Source of the DNA: Candidatus Micrarchaeia archaeon
GTDB taxonomy: Archaea > Micrarchaeota > Micrarchaeia > Anstonellales > JAHKLY01
Direction: 5' to 3'
Assembly: GCA_041653315.1 (NCBI GenBank)
Contig: JBAZFO010000018.1
Location: 1-24,159, forward strand
Length of the DNA stretch: 24,159 bases
The notes under the pieces were generated by a model. The model searched no databases, had not been told where the DNA came from, and worked only from the letters and a program-made list of their open reading frames with translations. Both the position numbers and the translations under genes were made by a program. Within the stretch, counting starts at the first letter, position 1; the number at the start of each line of letters is the position of its first letter. Below are positions 1-9,313 of this stretch, piece by piece.

Positions 1-184
1 GTTGAGCAGCAAGGAGACCTACGTTCATCCATCTCGTCGCCTCTGCAATCCCGCGGTCCTTGTGGCCTTGAAGGTCCCGGCGTATTGCTTCGACTTCTGC
101 CTCCGTGTAGACCTTCCCAGAAGCTGTTGCCGCAGGGTCAGAAGGTTGCCCGTCCTGGCCCTGGTCCTTGGCGTCCTGGCTCAT
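1..184 (-). CDS. Partial CDS, scaffold-like N-terminus
   Basis: The reading frame starts at ATG 184-182 and stays open to the window edge, giving 61 residues beginning MSQDAKDQGQDGQPSDPAA. An excellent AGGAGGG Shine-Dalgarno lies just upstream, and the start overlaps the previous stop as ATGA, so it is coupled to the upstream gene. The N-terminus is acidic and Asp/Gln/Pro-rich. A charged segment with heptad-like spacing follows (YTEAEVEAIRRDLQGHKDRG). This make-up is common at the start of phage scaffolding proteins and of other capsid-module coiled-coil proteins. The scaffold assignment is inferred from composition and from its place downstream of terminase and portal. If it is right, the major capsid gene should follow outside the window. 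Confidence 0.7.
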   Translation of the reverse strand, partial: MSQDAKDQGQDGQPSDPAATASGKVYTEAEVEAIRRDLQGHKDRGIAEATRWMNVGLLAAQ

Positions 185-429
185 ATAGATACCCTCCTCA
201 TATTCTCTGGCTTAGGGGCCACCACGTTGATGAACCCCCGCCATATCTCCAAATACGTTTGCGCTATCGGTTTCAGCGCGTGCCTTATCATCTTCGCATT
301 CTCCCTGCCAAACCAGGCCCTTAATGGGGGGTAGTTGACCAGACAATAGAGCCTGTCAGCTTCATCCTGGGTTTCCAGGGCTATGCTAATTATAGCAGGT
401 AATTCTGGCTTGTCAATAGTTACCTTCAT
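181..429 (-). CDS. Small hypothetical phage protein (82 aa)
   Basis: It encodes an 82-residue soluble protein starting MKVTIDKPELPAIISIALET. An alternative ATG four codons upstream (441) would add MRGN, but GTGGTAAT just before 429 is the better, though weak, ribosome site. The N-terminal half looks like short beta strands followed by an ETQDEAD segment. The rest appears helical and contains aromatic residues (YLEIWRGF). Its 5' end follows directly on the stop of the giant gene, and its own stop overlaps the next start as ATGA, so it belongs to the late operon. I do not recognise a characterised family. Similar small proteins with an ET-x-EEA-type segment are common in phage structural modules, but no function can be read from it. 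Confidence 0.7.
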   Translation of the reverse strand: MKVTIDKPELPAIISIALETQDEADRLYCLVNYPPLRAWFGRENAKMIRHALKPIAQTYLEIWRGFINVVAPKPENMRRVSI

Positions 430-430
430 A

Positions 431-3400
431 TTACCACGCATTAGTCGTCATTGACAAGAACACTTCCTCAAAAGGACTGGGCTCCAGTAATTCATCGCTA
501 GGTTTCAGAGGTGACAGGCCCTTGAATTTTATAAGCGCTAAGTTACCTTCTGGGTTCTGGCGTCTCCACAGCTCGCGTAATCTGGTCTGTGTGCTAGGGA
601 TATTATAGTAAGCACGCATCATGGTCACCTGCTCGCGATTAGGAGTGGTATCCCAACTGAATCTGTCGTTGCCGTACTGGTCATATCGGCTGATGCCGTT
701 CTCGGCTATCATATAGTTCATGAACTCTTCATGCTCTATCATATACCAACGCCTCTCGTACCCTTCCGTGGGTAAAGCACTGAACTCTCTCAGGTGATTA
801 GGATTGGTCATGCTATATTTATCCATCATCTCCTGTGGAATCATCAGGTTAATCAGAGCCGGGATGGTCTTGTCAGGGTCGATACCCATTTCCTCCGCCC
901 ATCCCCTTATGACTTCCTCTACGTCCGGGTTCTGCATGGTGGAGACACGGCCTGTGAATACAAGAATCGCCTCGATGTCGGCGTTCTCCGGCCTGCTTCT
1001 CCACTTCGCCCGCTCATTGGACGGTACGGCGTAGTATTCGTCAAGCTGTTGGGTCAGGTCCCATAATCTTACCGCAAGCTCCGGGGAGTCGGCGTATGCT
1101 ATGGACCGCAACTGCATAATGTAGTCCTCAATTCTGTTGGCTCCGGTTGGGTCCCACGTATCGCGCCAATCTTCGAGCTTCTCTTTCTGTTTCTCGAAGT
1201 CAATGTCACCCTCTGGCGTCATTACATCGTCGCCCCACATCGCGTCACAATAGGCGTCATACGCCTCATCCAATACGGCCGGGTCATCATCAGCCTCAAG
1301 GCTATCGAAGTATTCTTTCAGCTCAGGATATCCGGCAAGAAGCCCAACTTTCTGTTGGAACTGGTCGGAACGCATATTGGTTATGGCGTCCCAGTATTGT
1401 TTAATCGTAATCTCACCGCGCTGCAGGCGGAGGTATTCATCTGTCGTGTACTTTATGAACGTCTCCTGCATCTCCTCGCGGGCGTCCATGTATTTCAGAT
1501 ACCCGCCAGTTTGCCATGCCTTACTTGCTTCACGAGACTCCTCGTATAGCTCATTAAGAGTCTCATCCTTCTCAAGGAACAGTTTCTGCAGCACGTATCC
1601 CAGGTCGTCCCACGTCAGCATCCCATCCATCTGCTTCTCAGCCAGGTAGTCTGGGAGTAGTGTCGGGTCCACCGTCTTGAGGTACTCCTGTGCATAATCC
1701 CGGAGCCTTGTAGCTGCGCTTGCCGGATAATTCTGGAGAGCGAGAGCGTTCACCATGAATGACAGTGGAGTCACTGGCGCATCACTATACATAAGGTTCG
1801 ACGCGAGCATAGGCATCCACGATGAAAGCACGGCCTCCATGTAGTCCTCTTTGTCCTCTAACCTACGCCCGAAGATGTCCCTTCCAGTTACCATCTCTCT
1901 CATGAAGTTGAAGCCTGGGGCCATCTTATAGCCGGCGTATCTCCACGCCGGGGCGAACAGGTCGTCCCATTCTTGTATGGTCTTCTGCCACGTATCGGCA
2001 TCGAAGGATATTAATTTCCCAGGGTTGTCGGTTGCTATCGCGAGTATCTTCGCCATGGTCCTGGACAGTCCAGGGAGGAACCCGCCAAGCCCGTAGGTCT
2101 GGCCGTTCTTCTCGAACTGTAAGTAGTGCGGGTCCCACGGGAGAACATGCGGCGTCCCCTCACATTCCAGACCGAACCAGAACCCAAGGTATATCGCCTC
2201 CCAGGCGGCCCACTGCTTGATGATGAGCTTTCTTAATTCGCTACCCATAATGCCATTACCACCAAGCCTGTAAAGCAGGAGAGCGTGTGACCTGAGATAG
2301 TTTGGAGCAAAGGCCAAGGCACCCTCAGCCATAAGTACGTTCCTACTTGCGGGCCGGGCCATGTCCGGGAGTTGGCACGTAGCGAGGTTGACGAACTCCG
2401 CCAGTCCCGCCCGCGTCCCTCCTGCGGCCAGCCAGCTACTCTCCATACTCTCGGCCAAATAAACCCTTCCGTATTCCGTGAAGGAAGAGAAGGCCAGACT
2501 TGACCGCGACATGGGGGCAAGAAGGGCGGCCTCGTAGTCTTTCAGTATCGGCATCCGGGCGACAGCGCTCCGGGCGACACCGAGACCGGCGTACATATCT
2601 TCGAAGTCTGATGCTGTTTTCATTCCGGCCTGTATCATCTTGTCGAAGGTTTCGCGGTGCGACACCCTAAACATCGCCAGCATCCGCGGGTGAATCATAG
2701 TCATGAAGGATAACCCGGCGGCCTTAGTGAAAAGGAGCGGGTTCGCATTGAGTAACTGACCGAACGTAAGTGGGGCACTAAAGTCCATGACAGTCATGCC
2801 TGTGACCTGGAACCTGGTGAACTTATACATGAACTTCAAATAAGCGTTTACATTCGGCTCAAGTGTGTGCTCTATAATACGGGCCAACTCATCTCCGGCG
2901 TATACTTTCTCTTTTAAGACGGGGACAATGACCTTTTTAAATCTTATATCTGTCTTTAGCGCCGCACGCAACCCAACATCGCGTATAGCGGCGGGAGTTA
3001 AGGTGCGCTCTTTTACTACGACAGCGTTAAATACCCAATTACGGTACCTTGGAATGTTCACTGACGCTTGACCCAAGATGTAGTCAGCACTGTTCACGCG
3101 CTTGAAATACTCAGCGCGGGCCGCCTTGTCCATTTTATAGACAGCCTTGGCCTCGGCCTGGGCGTTAGTTACGGTTTCGATAAGGTCATTGAGTTTGGTC
3201 TGTGCCTCTTCCGTCAGCTCGTACTTGAACTTCTCAAGGCCATGGAAGGTCCTGGTTAGGTACTCTCGGGCGAAGTTATCGATGTTCTCTAGCTGGGCCA
3301 GCTCACCAGGCACCTCACCCTTGGCCCTGCCGGCCTTCACGAACTTCTCATATTTCTTTAGAGCATCGAGCAGGTCCTTGTATGGATACTTCAACTTCTT

Positions 3401-6400
3401 CGGGATGTCAGCGAACACTTCCTGGTACGGCTTCCCGTGGACAACTATCTGCTCTATCTTCTGACGGAACATCTTCTCGAACGTAAGAAGGTCCGGGATA
3501 GCTTCCTTCGCCGGGTTATACATGAAGTCTCCGGGGTTCTGGAGCAGCTTCTCATAGAAGAGATTCACCTCATCATACAACTTCTGGAGATTCTCGGCCA
3601 GCTCCCTAACCTGCGTCCGGTTAAAGACCTTCTGCTTCTCGAAGATGTCGATGAATATCTGTTCAGGGGTTACATCGCCCATGTTCTTGTAGGCTTCCTT
3701 AATGTACTTCCCTTTCATCTGCGGGTCTTTGACATACTTCCGGTACCAGATACGGAGGAACTGCTTGTCTCCAGGCTCGAACGCTCCGCGCTGAATGATG
3801 CTGTCCATCCGTGCAATGATAGAGGAAAGCCGCTCAGTGTCGGCTACTTGTGTCTTCAAGCGCGTGATGTTCTTAATTTCCTCATATACTTCCGGGAACT
3901 GGCGCGTCATGAATGACTTCGTTTTCCTTGTGAATGAAGGAACGTCCTTGAAGTCCTTGATTATTTGTAGCAGCCTATCCGACTGCTCGTAGTATTTCTT
4001 AGAGTCAGCCAGGTTGGCAACGAGCATTTTACCCTGCGCCGTTAATGAGGCTGGGGCGGTTCTGATGGCATTAACTATCTTCTTCTCATACTCTCGCCCA
4101 ATGCTTCTGTAGATGGACTTGATGTACGACTGCATACTATCGAAGAGCGTGCCGTACTTGATTCCATCGTCTATACCCTCAATCATGAAATCATACACGC
4201 GCTTCTTGGTGGGGTCATAGTGTGCCATCTTAATGGCCTCAAACTCTTTAATACCCACCGCCTGGCGCGGGAAGAAGTGGGCAACAGCAGCCACGTCTTT
4301 GAAGCTCACATAACCTATATCCACGCCATGACTTACAGCCAGCTTCCGTAGAGAATCCTCTAACTTCTCGAAGTTCATGAGAAATTCCGCGGCTCCCTCA
4401 TGCTTGAAGCCATAGTATCTCCAATACTGTGCAACATCGCCGGTGGCATAGCTTATCTCTCCAGTGGCGGACCTTCTTGGGAGGGTAATACCCCTAGCCT
4501 CAGCCTCCGCAAACTTAGCCTCGGTTATCTTTTTGTCTATTCCCTGGATAAACATACCGTCTTTGTCATACAGGCGCTTGATTTCCTTACTCTCGCCGGT
4601 CAGAACATTCCTACCCTTAACTAGTAATTTCTCACCCAGTTCGGATGCGGGGTTCCTGGCGAACGGATACCCACACTCCCTCTCAAGGATACTCATGTAC
4701 TGAGAGGAGGCGCGTATGCCAGCCTCAATGATGGTTCTATTTGCCTTGACCGCGAAGGATAGAACCTTTGTCGGGTTCAACTCACCCTTAGTGAGGGAGT
4801 CTTTGATAGCCATGAAGATGGCATCGATGTCGCCTTCTTTATAATACTGGCTCCTCTTGACTATCTTGTTGAACCAACGCTGCGTACTAAGGAGTCCTTC
4901 GTACTTCTGCACATCGTAAACGATGGTCGTTATCGGGTTCCCAGCCTTGTCTAGGAAAGGAGTGCCGTCCAGGTGCGTCATCGGCACTTTCTCTATTAGG
5001 TGTAGCCCGGACTGCAGAAGGCCGAGAGCGTCCACGCTGCCGTATTTCAGGTAGAACGTGGCCTCTATCAAGCTGTTGGCCCGGATTACTTTGTCGCCGA
5101 ACTCTATGATGTACCCATCAGTAGCAGGGGTTATTGTTGCCCCAACCTCCCTGGCGAGTTTCTTTGCCACTCTTATGCTAAGGCGTGTGGTGTATTGGTC
5201 TCCAGCCAGGAGCAACGGGAACTCCTGCTCTATAGGATAGCCACCCTTTTTAACAACAGCGCCGAGCCGCGAAGCCTGCTCCTTCATCGCTCCTGCCGAC
5301 AATGGCTTCTGAATAGACTTGAGATAATTCACAGCTTCACGCACATTGTGAACATAGAACCTGCCAGCAGCACTGTCAACTATAAACCCACCTGCGCTCA
5401 TTGCTCTTGTAAGCAACGGCTCTCCACGTGAGGCGGCCTGTAATTCGGTGTAGGATTGAAGCCATGGAGTCTTTGGGGCGCGTGTAATCTTAATCCCAAC
5501 CTTCTTGCCCCACGCTATCAAGGCTTCTCCGGGGTCCCTGAGTAAGTTTATCCTACCTTTGGTTAGCTTCTGAATGAAAGGAGCCGTGGTTCTGCGTAGA
5601 AGTGTTCTCTCAAACACCTTGGGTATATTCACTGTGATTAATTTTGCAATCAGTCGCTCCTCCGCCGTGCGTGCAAGTAGTCTTGCAAAGAGTGCTTTTA
5701 ATCCACCAACGGCACGGCCAATAGGAATTAGATATATTGGGTTTGTCCACGGTCCTACTTCTTTTACCCAATCAGCAGCATATGTGTTTGTGATAGCAAC
5801 AAGGTCTGGGTCTAGGAACCCGGTAAACATAGCGAGATTGAGACCAAACCTGTCTTCATGGGCCGTCCCTCCACCATACTTATCGATTGCTAATTGCACA
5901 ACAGCCTCATTATACGCCTTAGCACGTAAGGAGTCTGGGTGGAATACATTCATATCTAGTTGATTCCACGCGTGGACACTGAACTCCTCGGTAGCGCGGA
6001 AGACGTTCATTATAGCTCCCCACACATCGATGTTATACCCAGAATCTACCACATCCCTACCGTGATATATACCGGGAGCTTCATACTTATCCGTGAAAAG
6101 GTCAAAAATCTCGTTTGGTTTTAACCCTACGTTTTCCAGGAACACATAGCTTTCTAAAGACAGCCCGTTTCCGGCAACCCACGTTGCCCCCTGCTCGCCA
6201 GCAATGTTGTCATAGAAGTCACCCAGGTTCTCAAACGTAGGCATCCATCCGGTCAGTGGCGTAGGTTCCGTCTGGTATTTTGGTTCATAATTATACAGTG
6301 TTCTACCACCACTCTCTCCAGGCGCTATGTTAAAATAATAACGGTTACCATCGCGGTTTTCCATACCATATGAAGAGAAACCTCCCTGCTCTACATCAGG

Positions 6401-9313
6401 AACGCCAGCTATATTAGCAACTAGGTCGTTCCTTGCCTGGGCATCCATCCCACCTATATATTCTCGCATCTCATCAACGGTTCTTGCTCCATACCTAAAA
6501 AGCATTGAGTATGTAAAGTTTGTTATTAATTCGCGATTCTGTATGCAGTATTCGATAGGATATTCATTCTGTATATAGAGTTGCATCCCAAGTGCTTCCA
6601 CCGGGTCAAGAATTATTCCGGTGTTCCCCTGCATTGCGAAGTCAAAGTAATCCAATGAAGGAGATTCATATAAACCTAACTCTATATCAGTAGTGTCCAG
6701 CATCCCCAGGCCCAATGCTGTTTTAGTTAACGCATTGGTTTCCCAGTCGGATATTGATTGGAAGATTGCCCGGTACTTTTCCGGGTTATCCTCACCCACG
6801 ATATATTCCAGAACACTCAGAACACCAGGTTTGTCTTGGTTTTCATACAGAATCCTTAGAGTTGTATCAAACTCCTTGGTTACAAACTCAGCAAGTCCTT
6901 CTGGGGTTTTAACAACGTATTCTTTACCAGGGACTCCCATGATTGGCCCTATAAATACGCCATCTTCATCAACATATCGCCGGTCGCTTATTAGCCACTC
7001 ATAGAACTCTCCAAGCTCTCCTCCCAGGGCGAACTTTCCAGCGCTGATGTAATTGCCGGCATCGGCAACCATAGCCTCATATTCCTCCGGGGTCAACTCG
7101 TTACCATCCGGGTCGATGACGCTCGACAGTTCCTCGCCGGAGTAGTTGAACGTGTGCCCGCTTATAGTCTGGGAGATAATCTGGTATGAGTCTCCGTCCT
7201 TGCGTACCACAAAGGTTGCGTCCGCAGGGAGGTCCTCGTATCCATCGAAGTAGGACTGCATCTCGAACGTACTCAGTACCTGGTCTACCGACCAGTTCCT
7301 GGCCCTACCTTCATCTCCCACTAAATCATGGACCAGATATCCTTCTGGTAGGCTGGGGTCGGTATGCCATACTTCGTCATCCACAAACTGCGTTGTTGTC
7401 TCGGCAGTCTCTTGTGTTGCCGGTGTGGCGGACGTAATTGGAGTTGTGGTAGTCGGCACAGACGGTGCACCCTCAAGGTCCATCCCCCCAAGAACATCCA
7501 TCGCAATCCCAGCAGCCCTGTCTTGTGCGGCTTGTTCAGCTCTAGCCTCGGCCAACTCTTGTGGCTTGTCGCTAAAAATAGGATTGTTTAATATATCGCC
7601 AAGAGAAGTGGCCATAACCTTGGAGATACCTTGTTTGTCAATCTCCTCCTGGAATAATCTCAAGAACTCTGATAGGAATGACGGCCCCTTCTCCATGACG
7701 CCGTATTTTATAGTATCCCAAACCTCGCTATTTGCTCCGGTACCATATCCTCCATGCAGTGTAGAGAGGAAGTTGTTTAGCAGCCAGTCAGGCAGATACC
7801 CCATGGCCTCTGGGTAGGTCTCATGCATTTCATCAAGGAGGGCTTGTATTTCTGATTCTGGCACGGATGATGGAGTAGCACTACTGGAAGGGTATACCTG
7901 TTCATCGCCATGTGGCACTAACTGGGTTTGCGTTCCTCCAGATAGGCTAATTTTGTTATACTCAGTTTCGGGCTGGGCCGTCTCGTCACCTACATCTCCA
8001 AAGTCAAAGTCAATCTCCTCCTCCCCGGTCCACAACCCAGACACATCCCAGAACGTCCCTTCGAGCTGCGAAGCGACAGTGGCGGATGTCACGTTGGCAT
8101 CTTCGGTGGTTGGGACTTTAATTCTTTGAGTCCTATACCTATCGGTTGACTCATCATAAACAACCCTTATCAGCTCATCATCACCACATATATAATTAAA
8201 CACAGCAGCGGTCAGCGGCGTTAGTAACGTGTTGAGCTTTATCCCGATGCCGGGAATTCTCGCAAGCACATCAATATCAAGCGGGCACGCCGGGTTAATC
8301 GCAAGGTCTATGATATCATTCGGGATACTGTAAGACTGCAGCAAGAGCTTGGTGTAGTTCCTCAAAGTCCCTACCAGCTTCTTCGCTTCTGGTGACTTAC
8401 GTACTGTCAGTAATTCGCCGACAGAATCCCACCCCTCTACGTCTTGTGACTTTGCCCATTGAAGCGTGAACATCTGCGCCTTGAGTTCACCGAACTTCTC
8501 GACGGCATTGTTCATCTTGTTGCTTCTCGCCGCCGCCAGTGATACGGCATATGCCCCCTTCTGCTCTGGAGTCTTTAGTACGGGGAGGCCGGCCTGCCGC
8601 GGGTCGTAGTTGGGAGCCGCTGGGTCGTCGCCCTGGAAGTATGTGACACCCTCTAAAGAGGAAATGTCTCCGAACTTATTCATGCCGTTATAGATAGCCA
8701 TGGTCCATAGGGCCTTATCGAAATCATCGAACCAGTCATACAGCGACTCCATGGTCTTTGCGGCGTTCTCCGGGTTGGACATGAACAGCCGAGTCATGGA
8801 CTGCTCGTAGTGCTTGCCACGCTGGTGCTGGTAGTCGTACATAACGTCGGCATCCCAGCCGGTGTCCTTACCAAATGAGGTGTATGTCTTAAGCCTACGC
8901 TCTTCTAAATCTTGGGACCTACTACCAGTGCGCTTGGTCTCGGTGTATTCCTTATAGCCCTTCTCGGGATTATAAACCATCCCGCCGGTCTTGTATGTGT
9001 AGGCGTCAGGCTGTTGAGAACGGTTAATCTGCTGCCGTGTGGCACGCTCGCTTATCTTCTGGCGCTGCGCCATCATCCTGTCCTGCTCCGCTCCGATACC
9101 AGCGGAGATTCCAGCAGCCTCTTGGCCCGGCTCAGACTGCATGGCCCATCTTTCAAACTTGTTCCGGGCCACGCCAATTCCCGTTAATCCGCGCCGAAAT
9201 TGAGCAAGGCGGCCCCTTGCAGTGCCGGCTGGGTCCGGTACTCCCCACTGACCCTTTACCTGGGCCTGTTTGGCATACTGCCCGTAATTGAATGGCTGCT
9301 TTTTAGTTGCCAT
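431..9313 (-). CDS. Giant multidomain virion protein candidate (2960 aa)
   Basis: One uninterrupted frame of 2,960 codons fills more than a third of the window. Its ATG overlaps the stop of the 556-residue gene (TAATG), with GGTGA upstream. The first ~150 residues are basic and Gln-rich. Residues ~605-640 form a Thr/Pro-rich linker, and ~1185-1215 are hydrophobic (NPIYLIPIGRAVGGLKALF). HFFPRQAVG lies near 1676, followed by a charged helical, coiled-coil-prone region to ~2100. The C-terminal third has hydrophobic stretches, FAPNYLR near 2333 and TGRDIFGRR near 2475. The FAPxxL and TGxDxxGR patterns resemble the C-terminal parts of giant phage proteins often called large polyvalent proteins. 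I saw no polymerase, helicase or clear lysozyme motif. Because it lies among structural genes and is huge, an internal or ejected virion protein is the likeliest role. A tape measure is less likely because there is no dominant repeat or periodicity. Confidence 0.88.
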   Translation of the reverse strand: MATKKQPFNYGQYAKQAQVKGQWGVPDPAGTARGRLAQFRRGLTGIGVARNKFERWAMQSEPGQEAAGISAGIGAEQDRMMAQRQKISERATRQQINRSQQPDAYTYKTGGMVYNPEKGYKEYTETKRTGSRSQDLEERRLKTYTSFGKDTGWDADVMYDYQHQRGKHYEQSMTRLFMSNPENAAKTMESLYDWFDDFDKALWTMAIYNGMNKFGDISSLEGVTYFQGDDPAAPNYDPRQAGLPVLKTPEQKGAYAVSLAAARSNKMNNAVEKFGELKAQMFTLQWAKSQDVEGWDSVGELLTVRKSPEAKKLVGTLRNYTKLLLQSYSIPNDIIDLAINPACPLDIDVLARIPGIGIKLNTLLTPLTAAVFNYICGDDELIRVVYDESTDRYRTQRIKVPTTEDANVTSATVASQLEGTFWDVSGLWTGEEEIDFDFGDVGDETAQPETEYNKISLSGGTQTQLVPHGDEQVYPSSSATPSSVPESEIQALLDEMHETYPEAMGYLPDWLLNNFLSTLHGGYGTGANSEVWDTIKYGVMEKGPSFLSEFLRLFQEEIDKQGISKVMATSLGDILNNPIFSDKPQELAEARAEQAAQDRAAGIAMDVLGGMDLEGAPSVPTTTTPITSATPATQETAETTTQFVDDEVWHTDPSLPEGYLVHDLVGDEGRARNWSVDQVLSTFEMQSYFDGYEDLPADATFVVRKDGDSYQIISQTISGHTFNYSGEELSSVIDPDGNELTPEEYEAMVADAGNYISAGKFALGGELGEFYEWLISDRRYVDEDGVFIGPIMGVPGKEYVVKTPEGLAEFVTKEFDTTLRILYENQDKPGVLSVLEYIVGEDNPEKYRAIFQSISDWETNALTKTALGLGMLDTTDIELGLYESPSLDYFDFAMQGNTGIILDPVEALGMQLYIQNEYPIEYCIQNRELITNFTYSMLFRYGARTVDEMREYIGGMDAQARNDLVANIAGVPDVEQGGFSSYGMENRDGNRYYFNIAPGESGGRTLYNYEPKYQTEPTPLTGWMPTFENLGDFYDNIAGEQGATWVAGNGLSLESYVFLENVGLKPNEIFDLFTDKYEAPGIYHGRDVVDSGYNIDVWGAIMNVFRATEEFSVHAWNQLDMNVFHPDSLRAKAYNEAVVQLAIDKYGGGTAHEDRFGLNLAMFTGFLDPDLVAITNTYAADWVKEVGPWTNPIYLIPIGRAVGGLKALFARLLARTAEERLIAKLITVNIPKVFERTLLRRTTAPFIQKLTKGRINLLRDPGEALIAWGKKVGIKITRAPKTPWLQSYTELQAASRGEPLLTRAMSAGGFIVDSAAGRFYVHNVREAVNYLKSIQKPLSAGAMKEQASRLGAVVKKGGYPIEQEFPLLLAGDQYTTRLSIRVAKKLAREVGATITPATDGYIIEFGDKVIRANSLIEATFYLKYGSVDALGLLQSGLHLIEKVPMTHLDGTPFLDKAGNPITTIVYDVQKYEGLLSTQRWFNKIVKRSQYYKEGDIDAIFMAIKDSLTKGELNPTKVLSFAVKANRTIIEAGIRASSQYMSILERECGYPFARNPASELGEKLLVKGRNVLTGESKEIKRLYDKDGMFIQGIDKKITEAKFAEAEARGITLPRRSATGEISYATGDVAQYWRYYGFKHEGAAEFLMNFEKLEDSLRKLAVSHGVDIGYVSFKDVAAVAHFFPRQAVGIKEFEAIKMAHYDPTKKRVYDFMIEGIDDGIKYGTLFDSMQSYIKSIYRSIGREYEKKIVNAIRTAPASLTAQGKMLVANLADSKKYYEQSDRLLQIIKDFKDVPSFTRKTKSFMTRQFPEVYEEIKNITRLKTQVADTERLSSIIARMDSIIQRGAFEPGDKQFLRIWYRKYVKDPQMKGKYIKEAYKNMGDVTPEQIFIDIFEKQKVFNRTQVRELAENLQKLYDEVNLFYEKLLQNPGDFMYNPAKEAIPDLLTFEKMFRQKIEQIVVHGKPYQEVFADIPKKLKYPYKDLLDALKKYEKFVKAGRAKGEVPGELAQLENIDNFAREYLTRTFHGLEKFKYELTEEAQTKLNDLIETVTNAQAEAKAVYKMDKAARAEYFKRVNSADYILGQASVNIPRYRNWVFNAVVVKERTLTPAAIRDVGLRAALKTDIRFKKVIVPVLKEKVYAGDELARIIEHTLEPNVNAYLKFMYKFTRFQVTGMTVMDFSAPLTFGQLLNANPLLFTKAAGLSFMTMIHPRMLAMFRVSHRETFDKMIQAGMKTASDFEDMYAGLGVARSAVARMPILKDYEAALLAPMSRSSLAFSSFTEYGRVYLAESMESSWLAAGGTRAGLAEFVNLATCQLPDMARPASRNVLMAEGALAFAPNYLRSHALLLYRLGGNGIMGSELRKLIIKQWAAWEAIYLGFWFGLECEGTPHVLPWDPHYLQFEKNGQTYGLGGFLPGLSRTMAKILAIATDNPGKLISFDADTWQKTIQEWDDLFAPAWRYAGYKMAPGFNFMREMVTGRDIFGRRLEDKEDYMEAVLSSWMPMLASNLMYSDAPVTPLSFMVNALALQNYPASAATRLRDYAQEYLKTVDPTLLPDYLAEKQMDGMLTWDDLGYVLQKLFLEKDETLNELYEESREASKAWQTGGYLKYMDAREEMQETFIKYTTDEYLRLQRGEITIKQYWDAITNMRSDQFQQKVGLLAGYPELKEYFDSLEADDDPAVLDEAYDAYCDAMWGDDVMTPEGDIDFEKQKEKLEDWRDTWDPTGANRIEDYIMQLRSIAYADSPELAVRLWDLTQQLDEYYAVPSNERAKWRSRPENADIEAILVFTGRVSTMQNPDVEEVIRGWAEEMGIDPDKTIPALINLMIPQEMMDKYSMTNPNHLREFSALPTEGYERRWYMIEHEEFMNYMIAENGISRYDQYGNDRFSWDTTPNREQVTMMRAYYNIPSTQTRLRELWRRQNPEGNLALIKFKGLSPLKPSDELLEPSPFEEVFLSMTTNAW

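Noticed and set aside
431..9313. N4-like virion RNA polymerase in the giant protein
   Set aside because: The motifs of single-subunit RNA polymerases (catalytic Asp-Gly/Arg motif, RxxxKxxxM-type helix, HDS) were not visible in the translation.
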